From the NCBI GenBank assembly GCA_022574265.1, contig JACZSI010000128.1, forward strand, positions 1-5,188: DNA of 5,188 nt. Direction: 5' to 3'. The notes under the pieces are model-generated. The model did no database searches. It had not been told where the DNA came from and saw nothing but the letters and a program-made list of their open reading frames with translations. The stretch is from Chloroflexota bacterium (GTDB lineage Bacteria; Chloroflexota; Dehalococcoidia; Lucifugimonadales; Australimonadaceae). Both the position numbers and the translations under genes were made by a program. The stretch's first letter is position 1. Every line of letters begins with the position of its first letter. Below, one piece after another: positions 1-4,858 of this stretch.

Positions 1-15
1 AACGCCCAATCGCGG

Positions 16-1224
16 TTAGAACCCCGGAGGCACCGGCACCTGGTGCTGGAGCATGATCTCCTTGCGCTGCTTCGCCGACTCGATGATCGCCCACTGCACC
101 TCGGCCGTGGCCATGCCCCAACGGCCGTCGTGGAACAGCGGCTTGTCGCTCCTGATCGCGTCGTAGAGCTCCATCACCTCGGAGTCCAGCGTCATGCCGG
201 CGCCGCCCGGCTGCGGCACGGCCACGTCGCGCATGCCCTCGTCGTCGTAGATGTACATGCCCGCGGCGGACATGCGGATGTCCCCGCTCTCGCACGAGAC
301 GATGAAGACCCCCAGGTTGCCCGGCATCCAGGGCCGGTCGGCGCGGCCGCCGACGATCGAGCCCTCGCCGGGCGAGCCGAACCGCGTCCGCTCCTTGCCG
401 GCCTCCTCGTCCACCTCGCCGGCGAGCATCGCCTTCCGCGTCTTCGCCCGGCTCTCGTGGCCCTTGTCCTCGCCCCACGACACCAGGTCCACGGAGTCGA
501 AGTAGCCGTACGCGTTGTAGACCATCGTCACCGGCGTACCGTCCTCGAACTCAAGGTAGGCGGCGTAGTAGCCGGAGCCGTCCGGACGCTCCGGACGCCA
601 CCTCCCAGTCATCGCGCGCACGCTGCGCACGAGGCCGCCGCCGAGGTAGCGGACCGTCTCGATCTGGTGCGGCGCCTGGCGCCAGACGACGCCTCCGCCC
701 ATGCTCTCGTCCACCTCTTGCGGCATGCGCGGCCGGAGCATCCATCCCGTGTACGCCCACACGTTGATGGCCCGCAGACCGCCCAGCTCACCCGACGCGA
801 TGACCTTGCGGACGGCGTGCGTGTGCGGGCTCGTGCCCTGCGTCTGGCCGCCCGCGAGCAGCTTGACCCCGCTGCGCTCCACCGCGTCGAGCACGCGCTG
901 GCACTCCTCCATCGAGACGCCCATCGGCTTGCGCAGCAGGATGTGCTTGCCCGCCTCCGCCGCGGTGATGGCGTTCTCGGCGTGGAACTGGTTGGGCGTG
1001 GATATCCAGACGGCCTCCACCTCCGGGTCGGCGCACAGCTCCTCGACGCTTGCGTACCCGTGCCCCCCGTAGCGCGACTCGAACGCGCGCAGCGCATGCG
1101 GACGGAGCGAGTCGGCGGCCGCGACGAGCTCGATCTGCGGGAGCCGCTCCAGCGTCGGCATGAACTCGGTGCTGCCGAAGCCGAGGCCCGCAACGCCAAC
1201 CTTCAGGACCGCATCGCTCGCCAT
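16..1224 (-). CDS. Gfo/Idh/MocA family NAD(P)-dependent oxidoreductase
   Basis: A 402-residue protein, predicted cytoplasmic, that should oxidise or reduce a sugar-like, cyclitol or cis-dihydrodiol substrate with NAD(P). Residues 8-130 form the Rossmann domain: the glycine-rich nucleotide loop VGVAGLGFGS is at 9-18, the acidic-side strand ends near AAAD at 35-38, and STPNQFH at 75-81 is the usual post-strand loop. The classical EKP motif reads RKP at 98-100, so the lysine is kept but the glutamate is arginine. The C-terminal alpha/beta domain contains GGGVVWRQAPHQIE (177-190), matching the family's conserved histidine helix, with H186 as the likely catalytic histidine. From memory, this GGVV-x-RQ-x-x-HQ form resembles phthalate dihydrodiol dehydrogenase-like members more than inositol dehydrogenases, but the substrate is not determined. 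The start is supported by AGGAGG at 1229-1234, 4 nt upstream. It is the last gene of a probable three-gene leftward operon. Confidence 0.93.
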   Translation of the reverse strand: MASDAVLKVGVAGLGFGSTEFMPTLERLPQIELVAAADSLRPHALRAFESRYGGHGYASVEELCADPEVEAVWISTPNQFHAENAITAAEAGKHILLRKPMGVSMEECQRVLDAVERSGVKLLAGGQTQGTSPHTHAVRKVIASGELGGLRAINVWAYTGWMLRPRMPQEVDESMGGGVVWRQAPHQIETVRYLGGGLVRSVRAMTGRWRPERPDGSGYYAAYLEFEDGTPVTMVYNAYGYFDSVDLVSWGEDKGHESRAKTRKAMLAGEVDEEAGKERTRFGSPGEGSIVGGRADRPWMPGNLGVFIVSCESGDIRMSAAGMYIYDDEGMRDVAVPQPGGAGMTLDSEVMELYDAIRSDKPLFHDGRWGMATAEVQWAIIESAKQRKEIMLQHQVPVPPGF

Positions 1225-1228
1225 CGCC

Positions 1229-1234
1229 CCTCCT
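1229..1234 (-). promoter_or_regulatory. Ribosome binding site of the oxidoreductase gene
   Basis: The minus strand reads AGGAGG four bases before the ATG at 1224-1222. It is a full Shine-Dalgarno match and fixes the start of the 402-aa oxidoreductase. Confidence 0.75.
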
Positions 1235-1277
1235 CTGGCTATGCGCCTGGGTCCGCGAACAACCCGCTCACCCGTAG

Positions 1278-1296
1278 GGGCGCACGGCGTGCGCCC
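1278..1296. repeat. Perfect 8-bp hairpin between operon genes, REP-like
   Basis: GGGCGCAC (1278-1285) and GTGCGCCC (1289-1296) are exact reverse complements around a 3-nt loop. The hairpin lies in the 76-nt gap between the barrel-protein gene and the oxidoreductase gene. Neither strand has a T-run directly after it, so it is not a standard intrinsic terminator. The surrounding GTAGGGGCGCAC form resembles short palindromes I remember as dispersed in Chloroflexota and other environmental genomes. Within an operon it could stabilise mRNA ends or tune expression of the downstream gene; that role is inferred. Confidence 0.6.
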
Positions 1297-1300
1297 TCCT

Positions 1301-1654
1301 TTAACGGGTGCGCTCCAGCAGCACGTGGCGCCGGTTCGTCGTATGCGGCCGGATGCGCCCCGGCCAGCGCCCCTGCTCCACCGCCGCGCCCCACGCCTCG
1401 CTCACCAGCACCTCCGGCGAGGCCAGCTCGTAGATCGCCGTGTACGCCGGCTCGCCCTCCAGCTCGACCGTCTGCAGCTTGCCGCCGAGCATGAGCTTCA
1501 ACTCACGCCGTTTGAACCGCGCGATGGAGAGCACCCCCGGCACCGTCTTCAGCAACGGCACGTGCTCCGTGTCGTACACCTCGTTGAACTCGGCCTCGTG
1601 AGCCGGGTCGACGTCCATCCTCGCCATGAACAGGTAGTCGCCAGTGATGGGCAT
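1301..1654 (-). CDS. EthD/DUF-type dimeric alpha/beta-barrel protein
   Basis: A 117-residue soluble protein resembling small ferredoxin-like (dimeric alpha/beta barrel) proteins of the EthD and related families. Residues 5-14 form the first strand (GDYLFMARMD). Helix 17-31 ends in the signature YDTEHVP (27-33), followed by VPG (38-40) and a second strand (LSIARFKRR). A later strand is AYTAIYEL (70-77), with a helix at 79-93. The W/Y-D-x-E-H-x-P...PG pattern is typical of EthD-like proteins that sit beside oxygenases and dehydrogenases in degradation clusters. Some act as enzymes and many have no proven activity. It is probably a homodimer. The minus strand GAGGAG at 1664-1669 lies 9 nt upstream of the ATG and supports this start. 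It is the middle gene of the leftward operon, 30 nt behind the diiron-oxidase-like gene. Family-level call only; the exact reaction is unknown. Confidence 0.85.
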   Translation of the reverse strand: MPITGDYLFMARMDVDPAHEAEFNEVYDTEHVPLLKTVPGVLSIARFKRRELKLMLGGKLQTVELEGEPAYTAIYELASPEVLVSEAWGAAVEQGRWPGRIRPHTTNRRHVLLERTR

Positions 1655-1684
1655 CGCTCGAAGCTCCTCGTCCGCTGATTTTGG

Positions 1685-2437
1685 CTACGCGTGCGCGGCG
1701 GCGGGCTCGCGCCAGGCGGCGTACAGCGGGTCCTCGTCGACGAACGCGCGCACGATGCCGTCGTACGTCAGCCAGAAGATATCGAGCGTCGTCTGCACCG
1801 CCTCCCGCACCTTGCTCTGCTCCAGGTCGCTCACCGCATAGCGCTCGATGGCGTACGGCCCCACCAGCATGTGCTCCTCGTCGACGGAGATGTGGACGGT
1901 CCAGTACTGGATGTCGGCGCCGTCGCGCTCGAACCCGTAGTGGTCCACCAGGCCCTTGACGACCTGCACCATGCGCCCGCTCGCCGTCCCTTCCAGGCAG
2001 AGGCCCTGGGACGCGTACAGCTCCAGCCACGAGCGCTGGGAGATGAGCAGCTCCCGCCATATCAGCAGCGCGGCGGTCTCCGGCAGCGGCTTCGTCGCGT
2101 TCAGCTCGGCCTTGGGGATACCGAGCGCCTCGCCGAACCGTATGTAGAGGTCCTTGTGGCCCGCCGTCCCGGTCTGCGCCCCCTCCGCCTCCTCCATCAG
2201 GTTCTCGGCCCACATGCGCTCGAGCTCCGAGTCCTCGGGCGAGCGCGCGAACATCGCGGCGATGGGCTTCGGGAAGGGCTTGGGGAAGAGCAGGTAGAAC
2301 TGCTTCGCGAACCCCTGGAGCTGCGCCTTCGTCAGCTCCCCGCGCTGGATCATGCCGAACAGCGGGTGGTCCTTGCTGTGCTTGGCCGCAACCAGGCCCC
2401 GCATCTCTTCCAGGAACAGCTTGGGATCGATCGCCAT
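1685..2437 (-). CDS. TenA/PqqC/CADD-like haem-oxygenase-fold diiron oxidase (HDO)
   Basis: A 250-residue, largely helical protein of the haem-oxygenase-like fold, often annotated 'iron-containing redox enzyme' or TenA/PqqC-like. Known members of the diiron branch (UndA, SznF, CADD) activate O2 at a dimetal site for C-C or C-N bond chemistry. A full candidate ligand set is visible: E83 in NLMEEAEG, H94 in AGHKDL, E149 in LCLEG, and H182-x3-D186-x2-H189 in VHISVDEEH. The last triplet has the same spacing as H174/D178/H181 of Chlamydia CADD, as remembered. This favours a metal enzyme over cofactor-free PqqC or thiaminase TenA. The lysine that CADD sacrifices for p-aminobenzoate synthesis does not seem present at the equivalent place (V159 by my manual alignment). 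The start at 2437 has AAGGGGAG (2442-2449) 4 nt upstream. It is the first gene of the leftward operon. Substrate unknown. Confidence 0.87.
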   Translation of the reverse strand: MAIDPKLFLEEMRGLVAAKHSKDHPLFGMIQRGELTKAQLQGFAKQFYLLFPKPFPKPIAAMFARSPEDSELERMWAENLMEEAEGAQTGTAGHKDLYIRFGEALGIPKAELNATKPLPETAALLIWRELLISQRSWLELYASQGLCLEGTASGRMVQVVKGLVDHYGFERDGADIQYWTVHISVDEEHMLVGPYAIERYAVSDLEQSKVREAVQTTLDIFWLTYDGIVRAFVDEDPLYAAWREPAAAHA

Positions 2438-2509
2438 GCCTCTCCCCTTCGCGGACTTCGCGTCCCTACCCGTATCCCCCCGTACTGTCGGGGCCGCCGC
2501 GGAACGGGA

Positions 2510-2589
2510 CGAGATGCTTCGCCTGCCTGCGGCTGGCTCAGCATGACAACGCTAGGCCACTGTCATGCTGAGCGCAGCGAAGCATCTCG
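2510..2589. repeat. REP-like inverted repeat (CATGCTGAGC...GAAGCATCTCG family)
   Basis: The left arm (2510-2548) and right arm (2561-2589) are reverse complements with 12-nt spacing. CGAGATGCTTCGC at 2510-2522 pairs with GCGAAGCATCTCG at 2577-2589, and CTCAGCATGACA at 2537-2548 pairs with TGTCATGCTGAG at 2561-2572. The left arm carries a longer insert (about 14 nt against 4) between the paired parts. Sequences of this type are dispersed in many bacterial genomes and give spurious peptides containing HAERSEAS; here too one reading frame gives that string. It may act as a bidirectional RNA hairpin between the divergent genes. No transposase is nearby. Confidence 0.75.
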
Positions 2590-2728
2590 TAGCCGGTTCC
2601 CTGCTTCTTTGGCCGCGCGGCGCGAGCATAGCCGAGGCCTTCTCGGCACGCAACGGGGCCGCCCGGCCCGCCGTTGCGCCCCCGCCCCCGCTGCTCTAGG
2701 CTGAGCCCCGCGCCCCACACGCACGACC

Positions 2729-2733
2729 GGAGG
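2729..2733 (+). promoter_or_regulatory. Ribosome binding site deciding the cyclase start
   Basis: GGAGG lies 6 nt before ATG 2740. The reading frame is open further upstream to an ATG at 2674, but that would add 22 Arg/Pro-rich residues with no family similarity and no Shine-Dalgarno sequence. This site therefore decides for the 2740 start. Confidence 0.75.
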
Positions 2734-2739
2734 CCCGCC

Positions 2740-3387
2740 ATGGCACTCGTCGACCTCTCCCGCACCATCTACCCCAACATGCCGCGCATCCCCATCCTGC
2801 CCGAGGTCGAGTTCCTCCCCGTGCGCCGCATCGACGACGGCCACCCCCTCAACATCTCCGAGCTGCGCATCGCGACGCACGCCGGGACGCACGTCGACGC
2901 CCCGTGGCACTTCGTCCCCGGCGGCAAGACCATCGACCAGATCCCCCTCGACCGCCTCAGCGGGACCGGCGTGGTCGTCCCCGTCTCCCGCAAGGGCGGC
3001 GAGCCCATCCAGCCCGCCGACCTCGAGGGCGCCGGGATCGAGCCCGACGACATCGTCTTCCTCCACACGGGCTGGGGCGACAAGTTCGAGTCCGACGCCT
3101 ACAACGACCACCCCTTCCTCGCCGACGACACCGCCCAGTGGCTCGTCGACCACGGCGTCAAGATCCTTGGCATGGACACGATCACCGTCGATATGCCCAC
3201 GGCCGTGCGGCCACAGGGCTTCGCCTTCCCGGTCCACCACACGCTGCTCGAAGCCGAGGTGCTCATCATCGAGAACCTCACCGGCCTCGAGCAGATCGCC
3301 GGACAGCGCGTGCGGATCTTCGCCTTCCCGCTGAAGATCCAGGGGAGCGACGCCGGCCAGGCGAGGGTCGTCGCCGAGGTCGCCTAA
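2740..3387 (+). CDS. Cyclase family metal-dependent hydrolase (kynurenine formamidase/isatin hydrolase-like)
   Basis: A 215-residue protein of the cyclase family (Pfam cyclase, KynB-like), which hydrolyses amide, lactam or ester-like bonds with Zn or Mn. The signature HAGTHVDAPWHF is at 47-58, giving metal ligands H47, H51 and D53 and the conserved H57. Further family marks are VFLHTGW (106-112), LGMDTITVDMP (143-153), and H166 followed twelve residues later by E178 in LIIENL, the spacing expected for the remaining KynB metal/active-site pair. The length is normal for the family. Known reactions include N-formylkynurenine deformylation and isatin ring opening; without kynureninase or tryptophan dioxygenase genes beside it I do not assign kynB. 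It is transcribed away from the diiron-oxidase operon and ends directly before a hairpin. Confidence 0.92.
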   Translation: MALVDLSRTIYPNMPRIPILPEVEFLPVRRIDDGHPLNISELRIATHAGTHVDAPWHFVPGGKTIDQIPLDRLSGTGVVVPVSRKGGEPIQPADLEGAGIEPDDIVFLHTGWGDKFESDAYNDHPFLADDTAQWLVDHGVKILGMDTITVDMPTAVRPQGFAFPVHHTLLEAEVLIIENLTGLEQIAGQRVRIFAFPLKIQGSDAGQARVVAEVA

Positions 3388-3430
3388 GCCGAGTCCGCCA
3401 GCAGCCCCTGCCGTCATGGGCTGCGTCGGC
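3388..3430 (+). terminator. Hairpin directly after the cyclase stop, possible terminator
   Basis: GCAGCCC (3401-3407) pairs perfectly with GGGCTGC (3418-3424) around a 10-nt loop. An outer GCCGA (3388-3392) can pair with TCGGC (3426-3430) across an internal loop. It begins on the base after the TAA. No T-run follows, so it may be a processing/stability hairpin or a factor-dependent stop rather than a classical intrinsic terminator. Confidence 0.45.
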
Positions 3431-3490
3431 GTATCGTGAGACCGGATGGACGTCGCACGCAGTCGAGTCAGCCTCAGCGGGCGCCGCAAA

Positions 3491-3664
3491 CGAAAAAAAC
3501 GCCCCACCCTTGGATTCTTGATCGGCAAAAGGCCACGCGCAAGCTAACGGCCAGGCCGACCAAGAATGAGAGCGTCCTACCGTTGGTCGGCGACTGCCCG
3601 CGCGGAGCAGGCCATCGTCGGCTCCATCAAGAACCGCGGGGGTAGGACCCTTCGGCTATCCGGG
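3491..3664. ncRNA. Candidate structured RNA with alternative long-range pairings
   Basis: This segment has no credible gene and looks less GC-rich than its surroundings. Five pairings are exact: 3555-3563 with 3583-3591 (9 bp), 3574-3581 with 3641-3648 (8 bp), 3515-3522 with 3626-3633 (8 bp), 3597-3602 with 3635-3640 (6 bp), and 3604-3608 with 3621-3625 (5 bp). A sixth, 3514-3526 with 3555-3567 (13 bp), has one mismatch on the plus strand that becomes a G-U pair on the minus strand. The minus strand then has seven T at 3499-3493, 14 nt beyond that 13-bp stem, as near an intrinsic terminator. So the likelier transcript runs leftward. It matches no RNA family I can recognise (not tRNA, tmRNA, RNase P, SRP or T-box). 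A decayed mobile element is the main alternative. Confidence 0.35.
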
Positions 3665-3713
3665 CCTTGCCTCGAAACGCTTCTCTCGCATCAGATGGGG
3701 AGAGCAAAGAGCT

Positions 3714-3755
3714 TGCCCTGAGCCCGTCGAAGCCTGCCCTCAGCACAGTCGAAGG
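3714..3755. repeat. Two adjacent REP-like units (TGCCCTSAGC...GTCGAAG)
   Basis: TGCCCTGAGCCCGTCGAAG starts at 3714, and a diverged second copy, TGCCCTCAGCACAGTCGAAG, starts at 3735, so they form a 21-nt tandem pair. Both belong to the imperfect palindrome family CCCTGAGCCTGTCGAAGGG, which recurs at 3831-3851 and 4151-4171. Elements of this kind are dispersed in many environmental bacterial genomes. They open the mosaic repeat block to the right. Confidence 0.75.
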
Positions 3756-3924
3756 GGGGCCAAGCCCCTCTGCCGGGGCACGGGGGTGTCCCCCGTATGT
3801 GGCTTTACCACCCCCTTCCTGGCGAGAGCCTGCCCTGAGCCTGTCGAAGGGAACGGAGCCGGGGGATGGTCGAAGGGCGGTGGAGCACCCGACGCCGCAT
3901 CTCGTGCACCGGACGAGAGGGTGT

Positions 3925-3970
3925 GCAGAGGGGCTCGGCCCTCTGCCGGGGGCACGGGGGTGTCCCCCGT
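3925..3970. repeat. Double-hairpin module, copy 1
   Basis: GCAGAGGG (3925-3932) pairs with CCCTCTGC (3939-3946), and ACGGGGG (3954-3960) pairs with CCCCCGT (3964-3970). It is the same two-hairpin arrangement as at 4070-4116, with a slightly worn first stem. Confidence 0.7.
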
Positions 3971-4069
3971 CGCTGGCTATTCTCCCCCTTCCTGGCCAGC
4001 AAGGAGGCGCACGGGGATGGTCGAAGGGCGGTGGAGCACCCGTCGCGTTTCGCTCACCGCACGGGGTGT

Positions 4070-4116
4070 GCAGAGGGGCTTGGCCCCTCTGCCGGGGGCA
4101 CGGGGGTGTCCCCCGT
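4070..4116. repeat. Double-hairpin module, copy 2 (10-bp and 7-bp perfect stems)
   Basis: GCAGAGGGGC (4070-4079) pairs perfectly with GCCCCTCTGC (4083-4092) around a TTG loop. Seven bases later ACGGGGG (4100-4106) pairs with CCCCCGT (4110-4116). The first stem is two base pairs longer than in the copy at 3925. Confidence 0.75.
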
Positions 4117-4264
4117 CGCTGGCTATTTCTCCCCCTTCCTGGCGAGAGCCTGCCCTGAGCCTGTCGAAGGGAACGGAGCCGGGGGATGGTCGAAACGGTC
4201 GTGGGGCACCGAGCCTAGGGGAACGGAGCAAAGGTTTCGAGGCAGCCCACGACGACGCGAGAGT

Positions 4265-4273
4265 TGCTAAAGT
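4265..4273 (+). promoter_or_regulatory. Possible extended -10 element before the cupin gene
   Basis: TGCTAAAGT has an extended -10 TG and four of six bases of TATAAT. It lies about 26 nt before the cupin start and just downstream of the repeat block. No matching -35 hexamer is visible at the normal distance, so this is a weak candidate. Confidence 0.25.
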
Positions 4274-4282
4274 CGGGCCCGC

Positions 4283-4292
4283 GAGGAGGTGA
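4283..4292 (+). promoter_or_regulatory. Strong ribosome binding site of the cupin gene
   Basis: GAGGAGGTGA, an almost complete anti-16S match, ends 6 nt before ATG 4299. It fixes the start and predicts efficient translation. Confidence 0.8.
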
Positions 4293-4298
4293 CCCATC

Positions 4299-4835
4299 AT
4301 GGCCGATGTCATTCACGCAGTGGATCCCGAGGTCGCCGGGCTCAGCGTCGACGAGATCGCCCGCCGGTATACGGCGCGCTTCCTGGAGCGCGAGCCCGAC
4401 TGGGACGCCTTCGCCGACGCTCGGGAGGAGGGCTACCGGCGCGCTCAACACCGTTTCATCGGCGCCGGCGCGTCGGGAAAGCACGACGACGCCAACGTCA
4501 TCCCGCCGCGCGGGTTCACCCTCAGCGTCATGTACGTCGAGCCGGGCCAGGGAAACGCCGCTCACACCCACGAGGTAGAGGAGGTCTTCTTCGTGCTGAA
4601 GGGCCAGCTCACGGCCTTCTTCGAGGATGAAGAGGGCCACCGCGCCGACGTCAGGCTGGGGCCGTGGGACTGCGTTTCGTGCCCGCCCGGCGTGGTGCAC
4701 GGCTACGCCAACCAGAGCCTGGAGCCCGTGTACTTCCAGGTCATGCTGGGGCGGGCCAGGCCTGAGCTGATGGGCTACGCGGACCCCGGCCTGCTCGAGG
4801 GGCGCGACGCCCATCTGCGCGGATCGACGCCGTAA
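4299..4835 (+). CDS. Single-domain cupin protein
   Basis: A 178-residue protein with one cupin beta-barrel at about 70-155. Cupin motif 1 is seen as G85-...-H89-T-H91-x3-E95-x6-G102. Motif 2 is seen as G121...P129-P-G131-VV-H134-x3-N138. The metal ligands H89, H91, E95 and H134 are all present, so it should bind Fe, Mn or another divalent metal. About 65 residues precede the barrel and look mainly helical (SVDEIARRYTARFLE at 16-30, then a Trp/Asp-rich stretch). This is longer than in minimal cupins. Enzymes with this layout include dioxygenases, isomerases and decarboxylases, but many family members are uncharacterised. The gene follows the repeat block and is 23 nt upstream of an M24-type gene, probably co-transcribed. 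Confidence 0.9.
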   Translation: MADVIHAVDPEVAGLSVDEIARRYTARFLEREPDWDAFADAREEGYRRAQHRFIGAGASGKHDDANVIPPRGFTLSVMYVEPGQGNAAHTHEVEEVFFVLKGQLTAFFEDEEGHRADVRLGPWDCVSCPPGVVHGYANQSLEPVYFQVMLGRARPELMGYADPGLLEGRDAHLRGSTP

Positions 4836-4846
4836 CGTACGCACCG

Positions 4847-4851
4847 AAGGA
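4847..4851 (+). promoter_or_regulatory. Ribosome binding site of the M24/creatinase-type gene
   Basis: AAGGA lies 7 nt upstream of ATG 4859, inside the 23-nt gap after the cupin stop codon. It supports both the chosen start and translation from a shared mRNA. Confidence 0.65.
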
Positions 4852-4858
4852 CAGTGTC

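Larger units (their letters stand above)
2438..2739. other. Divergent intergenic region with REP-like element
   Basis: These 302 bases separate the leftward operon from the rightward cyclase gene and must contain promoters for both. I could not find convincing -35/-10 pairs on either strand; CTCTAGGCT near 2694-2702 is only a weak -10-like string. The main visible structure is the inverted repeat at 2510-2589. No credible coding sequence is present. Confidence 0.6.
3758..4230. repeat. Mosaic tandem repeat block, about three degenerate units
   Basis: Three units start near 3758, 3937 and 4082, with hairpin-to-hairpin spacings of 174 and 146 nt. Each carries the perfect palindrome ACGGGGG-TGT-CCCCCGT (3780-3796, 3954-3970, 4100-4116). 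Units 2 and 3 share 3921-3996 and 4066-4143, differing by one substitution and two single-base insertions. Units 1 and 3 share 64 identical bases (3811-3874 and 4131-4194), containing a REP-like TGCCCTGAGCCTGTCGAAGGG. Units 1 and 2 share 30 identical bases (3862-3891 and 4013-4042). A last short echo, GGGGAACGGAGC, is at 4218-4229. The block is open in several frames on both strands, but the single-base indels between copies shift frames, so I read it as non-coding repeats. Confidence 0.85.

Noticed and set aside
1278..1300. Intrinsic terminator between the barrel-protein and oxidoreductase genes
   Set aside because: The hairpin is good but neither strand shows a T-run directly downstream.
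43..1494. Long plus-strand open frame of 483 codons
   Set aside because: It lies antisense to the well-supported oxidoreductase, is Arg/Ala/His-rich, and has no domain; it is a shadow frame in GC-rich DNA.
2674..2739. Upstream ATG extending the cyclase by 22 residues
   Set aside because: The extension is Arg/Pro-rich, lacks a Shine-Dalgarno sequence and family similarity, while GGAGG sits properly before 2740.
2563..3528. Long minus-strand open frame of 321 codons
   Set aside because: It is antisense to the cyclase gene, Gly/Asp/Val-rich without motifs, and crosses both intergenic regions.
3634..3648. CCGCGGGGGTAGGAC as a T-box-like motif
   Set aside because: The invariant GGGUGG before ACCGCG is missing and no aminoacyl-tRNA synthetase or amino-acid gene follows.
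3566..3721. 51-codon open frame on the plus strand starting MRASYRW
   Set aside because: No ribosome binding site, no recognised family, and it overlaps the inverted repeats of the structured segment and the first REP unit.
3758..4212. CRISPR array
   Set aside because: Spacing is irregular (174 and 146 nt), shared parts are longer than CRISPR repeats, the intervening parts are themselves repeated, and no cas gene is present.
4233..4244. GGTTTCGAGGCA resembling the tmRNA 5' end or a tRNA T-arm
   Set aside because: The following bases do not continue either pattern, and no acceptor stem or tag reading frame is present.
3667..4292. Overlapping open frames on both strands inside the repeat block
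   Set aside because: They translate palindromic repeats (TGVSPV/GGTPVPR-like peptides) and are shifted between copies by single-base indels; no ribosome binding sites or domains.
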